A stretch of 64,000 nucleotides of DNA from Syntrophobacter fumaroxidans MPOB (lineage in GTDB: Bacteria > Desulfobacterota > Syntrophobacteria > Syntrophobacterales > Syntrophobacteraceae). The notes below the pieces were generated by a model. That model was given only the letters and a program-made list of their open reading frames with translations, had not been told where the DNA came from and did not search any database. Below are positions 45,753 through 54,990 of this stretch, piece after piece. A program made the position numbers and the translations under genes. Numbering within the stretch: the first letter of the stretch is position 1; each line of letters opens with the position of its first letter. The stretch lies in contig NC_008554.1 in NCBI RefSeq assembly GCF_000014965.1, forward strand, positions 4,926,252-4,990,251, written 5' to 3'.

Positions 45753-47125
45753 CGGCCGGCCTTTCTTGAGCTTCCCGGATGGGATGTTCCTGGAAGACGT
45801 GCACGGACACCCTTCAGAAATTCGAGGAAAAGCCCCGCCGCGGCGAGCCGGTTCGTGCCGCGGCGAAGGAACTCGGCTACGTAGGAGGGCCGCAGGCAGT
45901 ATCTCAGGACGATGCGCTTCAACCTCGCGTCGTCGATGCGCGCGGCACCCGCATTTTCCCACCATGGGCCGCTCAGATCGAGCATTTCGCCCAGTTTCGT
46001 GCAGGGATACGGCGTCACCGGGTGGAAGGAAGCATAGGTGAGATTCAGCCTTCGAGCAAGACTTTCCGTGGCCAGCCAGTCCTTGGGTGTTTCCCAGGGG
46101 AATCCCAGCAGGAAAAAACCCGCCGTGGCAATGCCGGCTGCCTTGGCCCACCGAACGGCATTCTCGGTTTGAGTGACGGAAATGTTTTTCCGAAGCCTCC
46201 GGTGCGTTCCCGAAGCGCCGCTTTCGATCCCGAAATGAATCAGCCGGCATCCCGAAGCGGCCATTTCTCCGAGAAGCTCCGGCTCCACGTCATCGACCCG
46301 CGTCTGGCACGCCCAGGGAAGCCGCGATCTCCGCATGATCCCGCACAGCTCCAGGGTCCGGTGCCTCTTGAGACAGAGCTCCAGGTCGATGAAATAGACG
46401 CATCGATAGCCCAGATTCCCGACGAGCGCCACTTCCGCCGCGACCTGTGCCGCGTTTTTCTCCCTCATTCCGTGGCCGTACATCGCCTTCAGGCAGAACG
46501 TGCAGGAATGCGGACAACCTCGCGCGGTCTCCAGGACGGCCATGTTCGCGCCCAGGAGCTCGTACCCGTAGTCGCGGGACACGGTGAGGTCATAGGCGGG
46601 AAGGGGAAGGGCCGACAGGTCGACGGGCGCCGCCGCGGGGGTGTGGATCGTCCGGCCGCCCGCTCGGTACGAAACGCCCGGGACCGATTCGAGGCGACTG
46701 TCGTCTCCGACCAGCGCCGAACAGAGCGCCGGAAGCGTGTCTTCCGGTTCTCCCCTGAGGACCGCTCTCGCCCCGCTCGCGTCCAGGACCGCTTCCGGGA
46801 ACAGGGTCGGGTGGACTCCGTAGACAATGAGTCTTTCCGCCGGGAACACGCGCGTCCAGGCAAGCAGGGGATCGATGTCGAGGTTGGGGCACTGCCATCG
46901 GTCCAGGGGAGATGAGCTGACGACCACCCAATCGGCGTTTCCGTACCGGGCTGCCGCGGACTCCGGGGAAATCCCCGAAGCCCTCGCATCGCAAAGATGC
47001 ACGTCCCATCCGTTTTCCCTCAAGCGGGATGCCGCATAGAGCAGGTCGAGCGGCGGCCATGCCCGGTTGTAGCGCTGCCGCTCCAGGCGTCCGCCCCAGG
47101 AGGGGTTGATCAGAAGGATCCTCAT
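45749..47125 (-). CDS. Radical SAM / B12-binding-domain protein
   Basis: 458 residues. The N-terminal about 150 residues are a cobalamin-binding Rossmann-type domain (ILLINPSWGG, PPLDLLYAASRLRENGWDV, VVVSSSPLDRWQCPN), but it lacks the classic DxHxxG. It is followed by the radical SAM core with ETARGCPHSCTFC near residue 200, whose three Cys bind the [4Fe-4S] cluster. Further on come YFIDLELCLKRHR and FGIESGASGTHRRLRKNI. The C-terminal part (RYCLRPSYVAEFLRRG) is typical of the B12-radical SAM branch. Genes of this kind next to glycosyltransferases modify lipids or surface polymers, often by methylation; the reaction here is unknown. Confidence 0.88.
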   Translation of the reverse strand: MRILLINPSWGGRLERQRYNRAWPPLDLLYAASRLRENGWDVHLCDARASGISPESAAARYGNADWVVVSSSPLDRWQCPNLDIDPLLAWTRVFPAERLIVYGVHPTLFPEAVLDASGARAVLRGEPEDTLPALCSALVGDDSRLESVPGVSYRAGGRTIHTPAAAPVDLSALPLPAYDLTVSRDYGYELLGANMAVLETARGCPHSCTFCLKAMYGHGMREKNAAQVAAEVALVGNLGYRCVYFIDLELCLKRHRTLELCGIMRRSRLPWACQTRVDDVEPELLGEMAASGCRLIHFGIESGASGTHRRLRKNISVTQTENAVRWAKAAGIATAGFFLLGFPWETPKDWLATESLARRLNLTYASFHPVTPYPCTKLGEMLDLSGPWWENAGAARIDDARLKRIVLRYCLRPSYVAEFLRRGTNRLAAAGLFLEFLKGVRARLPGTSHPGSSRKAGR

Positions 47126-47157
47126 CCCGATTCCCTCGACTCAGTTTTCATACCAGG

Positions 47158-47374
47158 TTGCATTCAAGATGGGTCCAATTGGGCGGGCGGGGATAAAACC
47201 CGCCCCTTGTATGTCTGACCGGCACATCGGCCCGCCCGAGGAGCGGGCTTTATCCCCACCCGCGTCATCTCCCGCTACGTCTGACCGGCCTATCGGTCCG
47301 CAGGGGCGGGGTTTATGCCCGTCCGCGTCACACCTTTCGCCGGGCGGGTGTTGTGTCATCTTGAACGCACCCCG
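47158..47374. repeat. Dispersed palindromic repeat (copy 2, composite)
   Basis: About 215 bases bounded by inverted ends: TTGCATTCAAGATG on the left and CATCTTGAACGCA on the right, 12 of 13 matching. The interior has two copies of a module in opposite or varied form: GGATAAAACCCGCCCC with TTGTATGTCTGACCGG, and GTCTGACCGG with GGGGCGGGGTTTATGCCC. The left end matches the element at 32165. The stop codon and last residues of the large membrane-protein gene lie inside the right end. Confidence 0.65.
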
Positions 47375-50300
47375 CTATCAAGGGGTTGACCGCCCGATCC
47401 GGCCAATTCGTCGGCGGTGCGGAGCAGCGCCCGGAAAGGTTGTGTGTTCGCCAGACCGGGGTCAAGGGCCAGGGCTTCCCGAAAGGAATGCCGCGCTTCC
47501 TTGTGGAACCCCATGAACAGGTAGCATTGCCCGAGCGTGACCAAGGCCCCGGGAGCATCCGCCAAGGCCCGGTGTATCCGGAGCCAGTCGACGAGCATCT
47601 TTGCCGAATCGGGCCAACGATTCTGATGAAACAGCACATAGGCGCACAGCAGGGCAGCCTCCGTCTGCACCGGTGACGGGGGGCCGACGGAGAGGGCGCT
47701 CAGCAGCGGGTATGCACTGAAGAAGTCCTTGCGGGCATAGTACTCGCGGGCCACTCCGAGGATTTCCCCCGGTGAGCTGATTTCCACCAGGCGAGCGGCG
47801 GCCGCCCCGGCACGTTCCGATTCCGGGAAGAACGTCACTGCCTGCCAGTAGCGGCGGGATGCGACGTCCGTCCGGCCCAGGAGGGACGCGGCCGCTCCCA
47901 TTTCATAGAGCGCTTCCGGATAGATTCGGCTTTCCGGGTAGGCGGCGAGAAAAGATTCATAGAAATCGATCAAATCCTGCCACTTGTTTTCCGTCATGTA
48001 CGAGGCGGCGACGTAATGAGCGGCATGGTCGACGACGGGAGAGAGGGGATATCGGTTGAGACAGCGCAGAAACCATTCTCGAGCCTGGGCCATGGTCGTT
48101 CCCGGACGGGTTGCGGGCGTCCTGCCGGGAAGGGTGTCGTCACCGTGTGTGGGGTTGCCCGCTTCAGCCCGTTCATATGCCCGGAGGGCCTTGTGGTAGA
48201 GGAGCAGCGGGTCCCGCTCATCCCTGTGCCAGGCATACAGGGCCACGGCGGCGGCCAGGACCAGCCAGACCAAAGCGGGAACCGCGGGATAGACTGCACG
48301 GTCGCCGGTTTGCCCGGTGCCGGAAGCCGGGCTTTCCGCCTCGCCCTGCAAAGACGGGATTTCCGGCTGGGGGCGATCGGCCCCCGGACCGGTCGCGGGA
48401 CCGGCGCGAGCGCGTCGTCGTTGCCTGAACCTGAGGCAGAAGACAATCACCGTCAACAGGCCCGTGAGCAGTGTCGCGTATCGCCCCGCGGCATAGACCC
48501 CGCCGCTCGTGTCGAAGCGCAGGACCACCCTCGGAGTGTCCGGCACCAGCATCATGAAGGAGGGGGAGACGAGGTAGAGCTCTCCCGCTCCCTCCACGAT
48601 GCGCCAGTCCGGATGAAAGGAGATTTTCAGCCACAGCGGATGGCGCGGCATGGATGTTTCGACCACGATACGGTTCTTTTCCAGGGTTGCCGAGGCCTTC
48701 ACCAAGGGTGCGGACGCATCCGTCAGCTCCACCCTTGGCAGGTTCTCCGGGGTGCCGTCATAAGGCGGGAGCTGTCGCCAGTAGTTGCCCGGAGAATCCT
48801 CGGACGCGACGACGAGAACCACGTCCAGGGACGATTTCCGGAACCACTCGAACTGGGTTTGTTTCCAGCCCTCCCACGGGATCCTGTGGGGCCGGAAGCG
48901 CAGAGGCTCGACGTAGGAATTCCCGGAGTCCACGACCGTGTGGATTCGATAGGGAGGGAAAGCGATTTCGGGGTGATAATGCGGACTGCGGTCGAGGGCC
49001 GCCCCGGTTTCGCCGCTCACCGAAATCACATGGCGGACGTTGAACAAGCTGAGGTGCTTTGCCGCCCGATCCGCGTCGAAGCGCGAATAGTAATAGCCGG
49101 GAAAGGGGCACGAAGGGGTTCGGGTGAGCTCGGACTGGAGGTAGAAAACAAAAGGAGAAGTGATGCTCGACTGCATGTAGAGCCCTTCGAGCGTCGATCT
49201 TCCCGAGAAACAGGGCAACAGTTCGAACGCTCGCACCGTGCCCGCGCCGTTGTTCTCTTCCGCGTGTTCGTACACCACGCGAGGGCTGTTCTCGGTTCCC
49301 TGCAGGTGGATATTGACCTGCTCGAACGGTTGCCGCAACGGCTTGGCTTCAAATCCCGAGTAGTTCCATTGAATCCAGGTCCTCACCGTGGACGATCCGG
49401 CAGCGGCCCAACCCAGCATCAGAAGCACCGCGACGGCCGTCCAAAGCCCCTGGTGTCGGAACCGCTCCAGAACCTTTCCCCATCCGATCGCCCCGAGCAG
49501 AATGAGAAAAACATGCGCGAAGGGCAAGAAGCGGATGTCGACCAATCCGAAGGCGGGCCCCAGGCCGAAACAGGCCAGTGCGATGCCGACGTTCCACCAA
49601 AGGTACTGCTCGGGCCCCCCGCTGGGCATCTTACGCTGTCCGGCCGGACCATTTCCTCCGAACCACGCACGGCCGGCGGCCCAGCCGAAAAGAATGCCCG
49701 GCAGGGCGGGAAACAGCGCGACGGGCAGCGGCTCGGTCCAGCTTTCGAACTTCCAGGCGTGGTTGAACGAGGTGTCCCAGGGGAGACGCGCGATCAGGGG
49801 TACGATCCAGAAGGAGATGATTCCGAAGGCAATGGCATGCAGGGCGACGAGGTATGGAATGAACCGCCCGCGCAACAGGAAGTAGGAACTGGCGAAACCG
49901 AACTGAAGCAGGGGATATCCGTTGCTCAAAGCCGCCAGGCCTTCGAGCAGGCTGTTGCGAAACAGGGAGCGTCCATCCCGGATATCATGGAATACTTTCC
50001 CGGTCAGGACCACGGCGATGACCAGTCCAATCCCGTAGCAGAATTCACCCGCCAGGGTGCTCGCGATATTTCCGCCCCACATGGCGTTTTCCTTCATGAC
50101 CAGAAAGGGCAGCGCCAGTGCGCTTCCCAGGGCGGCCACGAGGTCCGCGTACCCGAATCTGCGCAGGCAGAAATAAATCGCGGCGGGAAGCCCGAATACC
50201 GGCAGTAGGGTGACGAGCTTGAAAGCAACCTGCAGCGGCACCGCCGCGGCAAGCAGACTCATGATGAAGAAGGGGAAGGGGAAGTAATTCAGGAACAGGG

Positions 50301-50529
50301 GATATCCGGCATAATTGCCGTGCATCCACGTAACAAGGGGGCCGCCCGTGGCGAGACTCTCGCTCAGCGCAACGGCCGCCGGCAGGTGCGATGGCGTGTC
50401 TCCGCCGGCGATATGCGAGGCGCTCAGGATCAACGACGGCGGAAACAACAGGAGCAAAAACCCCTCGACGGCGAGCAGCAGGACCAGGCCTTTGCGTTGT
50501 CGTATCTTCGCGAGGAGCTGTGAGCGCAT
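47356..50529 (-). CDS. Large GT-C-like membrane protein (PTPS-related domain) with C-terminal TPRs
   Basis: 1057 residues. Residues about 1-420 contain at least ten hydrophobic helices. The first exported loop bears the acidic GGDTPSHLPAAVALSE, the pattern of polyprenyl-phosphate-dependent GT-C transferases and of the family named 6-pyruvoyl-tetrahydropterin-synthase-related membrane proteins. A large extracytoplasmic domain follows (420-690), then two more helices near 700 and 765. A C-terminal TPR/Tol-like helical domain (about 830-1045) contains LNRYPLSPVVDHAAHYVAAS and LGQCYLFMGFHKEARHSFRE. It probably assembles or modifies surface glycans together with the glycosyltransferase/radical SAM pair downstream. 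The start is uncertain within a few codons of 50529. Confidence 0.7.
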   Translation of the reverse strand: MRSQLLAKIRQRKGLVLLLAVEGFLLLLFPPSLILSASHIAGGDTPSHLPAAVALSESLATGGPLVTWMHGNYAGYPLFLNYFPFPFFIMSLLAAAVPLQVAFKLVTLLPVFGLPAAIYFCLRRFGYADLVAALGSALALPFLVMKENAMWGGNIASTLAGEFCYGIGLVIAVVLTGKVFHDIRDGRSLFRNSLLEGLAALSNGYPLLQFGFASSYFLLRGRFIPYLVALHAIAFGIISFWIVPLIARLPWDTSFNHAWKFESWTEPLPVALFPALPGILFGWAAGRAWFGGNGPAGQRKMPSGGPEQYLWWNVGIALACFGLGPAFGLVDIRFLPFAHVFLILLGAIGWGKVLERFRHQGLWTAVAVLLMLGWAAAGSSTVRTWIQWNYSGFEAKPLRQPFEQVNIHLQGTENSPRVVYEHAEENNGAGTVRAFELLPCFSGRSTLEGLYMQSSITSPFVFYLQSELTRTPSCPFPGYYYSRFDADRAAKHLSLFNVRHVISVSGETGAALDRSPHYHPEIAFPPYRIHTVVDSGNSYVEPLRFRPHRIPWEGWKQTQFEWFRKSSLDVVLVVASEDSPGNYWRQLPPYDGTPENLPRVELTDASAPLVKASATLEKNRIVVETSMPRHPLWLKISFHPDWRIVEGAGELYLVSPSFMMLVPDTPRVVLRFDTSGGVYAAGRYATLLTGLLTVIVFCLRFRQRRRARAGPATGPGADRPQPEIPSLQGEAESPASGTGQTGDRAVYPAVPALVWLVLAAAVALYAWHRDERDPLLLYHKALRAYERAEAGNPTHGDDTLPGRTPATRPGTTMAQAREWFLRCLNRYPLSPVVDHAAHYVAASYMTENKWQDLIDFYESFLAAYPESRIYPEALYEMGAAASLLGRTDVASRRYWQAVTFFPESERAGAAAARLVEISSPGEILGVAREYYARKDFFSAYPLLSALSVGPPSPVQTEAALLCAYVLFHQNRWPDSAKMLVDWLRIHRALADAPGALVTLGQCYLFMGFHKEARHSFREALALDPGLANTQPFRALLRTADELAGSGGQPLDSGVRSR

Positions 50530-50582
50530 CGTCGGGGCCGCTTTGCTTGTTGGTCTGCGCAGAAAGAAGGGGTTGACGGAAG

Positions 50583-51350
50583 TCAGACCGTGATGACCAT
50601 GCCGTCCCGGAGGATCTCGATGCGCGTTTTCCTGATCCTGGCCAGCTGTTTCTTGATGGTCGCCTTGTGGAACGGCTTCAGATGAGTGATGTAGATGGTC
50701 TGCGGAATGACGGGCATTTTGGTGATTTCGGTCTCCAGCAGAGACGGAGTGAGGTGGCCGGAAGCCAGGGCCAGTTCCTCCAACTCGTCCGGGAAGGAAA
50801 CCTCGGCGATAAGAGCCGATACCCTGTGGCCGCGCATGCGCTTCCAGATACGCTCCGTCGGTCCCGTGTCTCCGGTGTACACGAGGGCTGTCGATGAACG
50901 GTTCTCGATCATGTAGCCGTAAGTCGGAACGGCATGGTTGACCCTCGTGGCATAAATCGAGTAATCACCCACCTGGATTCGGCCTCGAGTGGAGATCTCC
51001 CGGTACCGCATCACCGGGTTCTCCGCGTCGGGGATGGTCGAAAAATCCGGCCAAATCCTGTTGTTGAAAATGTTCCTCTTGAGGTCGGCGATGACGTCTT
51101 TGCCGCTGAGAATCGAGAGCCGGCAGCCCTGGCCGCTGGACACGATGTTGTCGACCAAAAAGGGGATTCCCTTGATGTGGTCGAGATGGGCATGCGTCAG
51201 GAAAATATGAGTGATCCGGCATTGCTCCTCGCTTTCGAGGGAAAGCGAGACCGTTCCGGCATCCATCAGAAGAAAATCGTCGACGAGGAACGCCGGCGAT
51301 CTGTAGCCCGGTTCTTCCGAGCCGGATGCTCCAAGGACCCTGATCTGCAT
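50583..51350 (-). CDS. Metallo-beta-lactamase-fold cyclic nucleotide phosphodiesterase (class II-like)
   Basis: 255 residues. The start ATG at 51350 begins directly at MQIRVLGASGSEEPG, with AAGGAG about ten bases upstream; the longer frame to 51485 is Arg/Cys-rich and unsupported. The metal motif is FLTHAHLDHIKGIPFLVDN (His53, His55, Asp57, His58), whose HLDHxxG form is that of class II 3',5'-cAMP phosphodiesterases rather than plain lactamases. Other ligands are visible in NHAVPTYGYMI, YTGDTGPTERIW and THLKPFH. It would hydrolyse cAMP in the cytoplasm or periplasm; no signal peptide is seen. It lies downstream of nothing obvious and 54 bases upstream of the large membrane protein on the same strand. 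Confidence 0.8.
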   Translation of the reverse strand: MQIRVLGASGSEEPGYRSPAFLVDDFLLMDAGTVSLSLESEEQCRITHIFLTHAHLDHIKGIPFLVDNIVSSGQGCRLSILSGKDVIADLKRNIFNNRIWPDFSTIPDAENPVMRYREISTRGRIQVGDYSIYATRVNHAVPTYGYMIENRSSTALVYTGDTGPTERIWKRMRGHRVSALIAEVSFPDELEELALASGHLTPSLLETEITKMPVIPQTIYITHLKPFHKATIKKQLARIRKTRIEILRDGMVITV

Positions 51351-51826
51351 ACTCCAATATCTCCTTTGCCGGAAATTCCCGGTGCCGCAAGAACCGATCC
51401 CGCGCCTGCCGGCCCGAAGCGACATGTTCCGAATCCATGAACATCCGATGCAGGAGAACCCGCCGCGGGCCAACCTCATGAACACCGGGGACCTTTGCGG
51501 TCTTGCCGGCGACCCCCCTTCGAACCGTTTGGGATTCTAAAGAGTTTTTTGCCGTTTAGGAAGAAATTTGCTCTTCCCCCGCAAAGAAAGTGCGGTCGTG
51601 TATCGAGTCAACGGGATTCCGGGGGCGATGCGCCGTCTGGTGGCCTTTCACGGCGCCTCCGCCATGGGCGGACAAGAATGCCCCACGGTCCTCCATGGCT
51701 TCATGAGTCGCGGCGTGCCGAGCCGAACGGGCATCGCATGCATCCTGAATCGGCGAACCGGGGCCGTGTCCGTTCTTGTTCAAATCGGATATTCATGTCA
51801 GTTATATGAGAACATTTTCACAATAA

Positions 51827-51856
51827 TTGACAGCCATCGGTCAAGTATTCTATATA
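51827..51856 (+). promoter_or_regulatory. Orphan promoter-like sequence
   Basis: A perfect TTGACA (51827-51832), an 18-base spacer and TATATA (51851-51856) in an AT-rich patch. No gene follows within 850 bases on this strand, so it may drive an unannotated small RNA or the distant operon. Confidence 0.4.
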
Positions 51857-52420
51857 GCGCCGGGAAAGGTATCTCACAGGCTTTTCAGGTTTCCTCCGAA
51901 CATTGTGTCTACGAGGTTTTGGCGGTTCGATTGCTCGCGCATTCCGGTTGGAGACGTTGGACTTGAAGTCTTGCACAGTCAAAAAGGCAGGATTGCACAC
52001 CTCGCCCCATGGTGGCCCCCTCCACCGTTTGGGTTCCCATCCGCGGAATTTGTCGAAGAGTCAGTCTCACATTTCCTGCTTTCCGCACAACCGATCGCTT
52101 GCAGAACCCTATAATCCATGCGGGATAGAAGCCGATTCGTGAAAGCGGCTCGGCCGCCCCGCGCGGCATGGAAAGGAACGTCCCGGCGGGTCCGGCCGGA
52201 ACTCCGCGGATTTCCGATCACCTGGTACAAGAAGAGGAACCGGGCGGTTGGCAACCTCCGTCAGTCCCGGTTCGGTCCAAGGCTTCTGCTGACGGCTGAT
52301 CCCGGACCATGCGGAGAGTTCCGGGTGGGTCATTTCCGTATCGAAGCGGTCGAAAGTCCCTTGAGATACCGATTCGCGTTCAAGGTCGCGGAACAAGGGA
52401 TCCGCGCAGGGTGAGGCAGA

Positions 52421-52490
52421 GGGGTAAACCCCGCCCTTGTATGCGACCCGCGCAATCGCGGAGCAGGGCCGCGGGCCTTCCCGCCCGATG
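52421..52490. repeat. Dispersed repeat segment (copy 3, partial)
   Basis: GGGTAAACCCCGCCCTTGTATG matches in shape the inner module of the element at 47191 (TAAAACCCGCCCCTTGTATG), followed by CCGCG-CAAT-CGCGG and GGCCGCGGGCC hairpins. Confidence 0.5.
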
Positions 52491-52755
52491 TCGCCGGCTT
52501 GCTGTCGATCCGGCGCGACCCGGGCCTTGATGTTGTCAACGGCTTGGTCTCAATAAGGACAGGGTTGGCCGAAAGCGTTTTTTCCCACACGTATCGCATC
52601 GTAGGCATCGCTTTCGCCTAGGCGCCGGGGGAGAGGCTTTGAACGCCCTTGGAGCGGGGGAGGGCGGAGTCTGTTGGAGGTTTTGACGGGGGCGGGCCGG
52701 AGGCAGAGGCCGGCGGTTGTTTTTGTCGAGAATATTCTACGAAATGAGGGAGATC

Positions 52756-53163
52756 ATGCCGATCGAAATTTCCGAGAAAACGGTCAAACGCGACTTCATC
52801 GAGAAGATCAGCAAGCTGAGCGGACAGGACGTCTACAAATGCTACCAGTGCGGAACGTGCGGCGGCGCTTGCCCGATGTCCGACCACATGGATGCGGTGC
52901 CCCGTAAAATCATGCGAATGGCTCAATTCGGCATGGAGGAGGCGGTCACCGGGAGCAAGACTTTCTGGACCTGTGCCTCTTGCCACTCCTGCAGCGTGAA
53001 CTGCCCCCGGGGTATCGACCTGGCCAGGGTGATGGAAGCGATCCGGCTCCTCACTCTCAGGAAGAACCTGAACATGGTGGAAGTGTCCGGGCTGCCGGCC
53101 GAGACGGTGGAGGAGTTGCCGCAGATAGCCCTGGTCAGTTGCTTCAGAAAATTGACAAGCTGA
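52756..53163 (+). CDS. HdrC-like ferredoxin subunit
   Basis: 135 residues with two [4Fe-4S] binding motifs: CYQCGTCGGACP (Cys29, 32, 35, 39) and CASCHSCSVNCP (Cys73, 76, 79, 83). Size and layout match the C subunit of heterodisulfide reductases, which passes electrons to the CCG-domain subunit B. The ATG at 52756 has GAGGGAG just upstream. It is first of four tightly packed genes (gap of 8 bases to the next), ending in fumarate reductase-like subunits. Confidence 0.88.
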   Translation: MPIEISEKTVKRDFIEKISKLSGQDVYKCYQCGTCGGACPMSDHMDAVPRKIMRMAQFGMEEAVTGSKTFWTCASCHSCSVNCPRGIDLARVMEAIRLLTLRKNLNMVEVSGLPAETVEELPQIALVSCFRKLTS

Positions 53164-53171
53164 GGAGAGAC

Positions 53172-54062
53172 ATGAAGATCAGTTATTACCCCGGATGTAC
53201 TCTGAAAACGAAGGCAAAGAACCTGGAGGAAGCGGCTGTCGCGTCAATGGCGGCTCTCGGGATCGAGTTCGAGGAACTGAGCCGGTGGAACTGCTGCGGT
53301 GCCGTTCATTCGCTTGCGGACGACGATCTCATTCATCATGTGGCGCCGGTCCGCGACCTGGTTCGCGCCATGGAGCAGGGAAGCGACACGGTCGTGACGC
53401 TTTGTTCCATGTGCTACAACACCTTGGCTCGGGCCAACATGCTGATGAGGCAGGACGAGACGAAGCGAAAGACGATCAACGACTTCATGAGTGAAGAGAA
53501 AGACTATCACGGGGAAGTCGAAGTCCTGCATTTCCTGACCTTTCTGCGGGACCAGGTTGGATTCGACGCCCTGCGCGCCAAAGTGAAGACCCCTCTCAAC
53601 GGCCTCAAGGTGGCCACGTACTATGGCTGCACGCTGGTCCGGCCCCGGGACGTGTCCATCGAACCGACGGGCGACCGTCAGCTGATGAAAAGTTTCCTGG
53701 AGGCGCTCGGGGCGACCCCGGTCGATTTCCCGGACGCCACGCTGTGCTGCGGTTCCTATCAGATCCTCTCCAACCCGGAGGCCGCCCTGGACGTGGTTTC
53801 CGGCATCCTGGGGAGCGCCGTTTCGGCGGGAGCCGATGCCCTCATCCTGAGCTGCCCCCTGTGTGAGTACAACCTGGCCAAAAAGCAGGAGCATCTCCTG
53901 GAAAGCAACAAGATCGCAAAAAAGATTCCGGTATTCTATTTCACGCAGCTCCTGGCCGTCGCGCTCGGACTGGGTGGAGAAGCCTGCCGGTTCGATCTCA
54001 ACGAGAAGAGCGCCGTCGAGTTCCTGAAGGCCAAGAACGTTCCCGTCGCAGCCTCGGTCTGA
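53172..54062 (+). CDS. HdrB-like CCG-domain subunit
   Basis: 296 residues with two cysteine-rich CCG modules: RWNCCGAVHS with LCSMCYN (residues about 37-85), and YYGCTLVRP, LCCGSYQ, SCPLCEYN (about 150-245). In HdrB each module binds a noncubane [4Fe-4S] cluster that breaks disulfides; related domains in SdhE and TfrB serve quinone or thiol chemistry. GAGGAGAG precedes the ATG at 53172. It is likely in complex with the HdrC-like protein and the two following flavoprotein/FeS subunits. Confidence 0.88.
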   Translation: MKISYYPGCTLKTKAKNLEEAAVASMAALGIEFEELSRWNCCGAVHSLADDDLIHHVAPVRDLVRAMEQGSDTVVTLCSMCYNTLARANMLMRQDETKRKTINDFMSEEKDYHGEVEVLHFLTFLRDQVGFDALRAKVKTPLNGLKVATYYGCTLVRPRDVSIEPTGDRQLMKSFLEALGATPVDFPDATLCCGSYQILSNPEAALDVVSGILGSAVSAGADALILSCPLCEYNLAKKQEHLLESNKIAKKIPVFYFTQLLAVALGLGGEACRFDLNEKSAVEFLKAKNVPVAASV

Positions 54063-54131
54063 ACGCAGGGGACGATCCGATAACGAACGGAATGCGGGAT
54101 TAAACAGTTACACATCAAGGAGAAGCAGACG

Positions 54132-54926
54132 ATGTCCAAGCAAGAATGCAGCTGTGCAACGCCAAGGCAGGTCGCCACGGGTGACCGCGCAATTCTGCCG
54201 GAAGGGGCCAGAACGATCCCCATTTACGTCATGGGCAAGCGGTACGAAGTGCCCGAGACCCTGACCATCATGAAGGCGATGGAATTCGCGGGCTTCAAGT
54301 TTCTGAGAGGGGCCGGGTGTCGCGGCGGGATCTGCGGCGCGTGCCCGACCGTCTATCGCAAGGAAGGCGACTACAAACTCTATTTCGGCCTCGCCTGTCA
54401 GACGGTGGTCGAACCCAATATGTACCTTGCGCAGATTCCCTTCTATCCTGCCAACCGCGCCCAATACGAGATCGATACGATCAAGCCTGCGGCCGAATCC
54501 ATCCATGCGCTCTACCCCGAGCTGTTCCGTTGCGTGGCCTGTAACAACTGCACCAAGGCCTGCCCCATGGGCGTCGAGGTCCTGGACTACATCTCGGCCA
54601 TCAAGCAGGGCGACATCGCCAGGGCCGCCAGGCTGTCTTTCGACTGCATTCAGTGCGGAATGTGCGCCAGTCGCTGCATGGGTGAGCTGCCGCAGTATCA
54701 CATCGCCCAGTTGACCCGCAGGATCTACGGGAAGTACATCCAGCCCCGGGCCGAACACCTGGAGAAGCGCGTTGCCGAAATCGAATCCGGAAAATACGAT
54801 GCGACGCTGAAAGACCTGCAGAGCATGGACAAGGAAAAGCTGGAGAAGCTGTACAAGGAGCGCGAGCGCGAACCCGATATGGCGCCTCTTGGCACCTGGA
54901 TGCCCAAGGACACTCAGTATCTGTAG
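54132..54926 (+). CDS. Fumarate reductase/succinate dehydrogenase-like iron-sulfur subunit
   Basis: 264 residues. The N-terminal [2Fe-2S] site is GCRGGICGACP with a distant Cys (63, 68, 71, 89). The C-terminal half has CVACNNCTKACP (134, 137, 140, 144) and CIQCGMCASRC (172, 175, 178, 182), i.e. two regular four-Cys motifs. Classical FrdB/SdhB has a [3Fe-4S] and a different pattern in the second place; here both look like [4Fe-4S]. The tail after 190 is charged and helical. GGAGAAG precedes the ATG. No membrane anchor gene (FrdC/SdhC) is in the cluster, so electrons probably exchange with the Hdr-like subunits. Confidence 0.85.
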   Translation: MSKQECSCATPRQVATGDRAILPEGARTIPIYVMGKRYEVPETLTIMKAMEFAGFKFLRGAGCRGGICGACPTVYRKEGDYKLYFGLACQTVVEPNMYLAQIPFYPANRAQYEIDTIKPAAESIHALYPELFRCVACNNCTKACPMGVEVLDYISAIKQGDIARAARLSFDCIQCGMCASRCMGELPQYHIAQLTRRIYGKYIQPRAEHLEKRVAEIESGKYDATLKDLQSMDKEKLEKLYKEREREPDMAPLGTWMPKDTQYL

Positions 54927-54990
54927 GAACGGGATTTTCGAGGACGAAACCAATCATTCCCCGACTCCGGGGATTTTGAGGAGAATAGTT

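Larger units (their letters stand above)
51351..52755. other. Long gene-poor region
   Basis: About 1.4 kb before the Hdr/Frd-like operon. It contains one strong promoter-like sequence (51827) and a repeat (52421). Several short frames exist but none has protein-like features or a ribosome site. Confidence 0.5.

Noticed and set aside
48016..50208. 730-codon open frame on the plus strand
   Set aside because: It lies wholly inside and antisense to the large membrane protein gene, and its Arg/His/Gly-rich translation is a GC-rich shadow with no motifs.
51568..51966. 132-codon plus frame in the gene-poor region
   Set aside because: No ribosome site or motif; composition is that of noncoding sequence.
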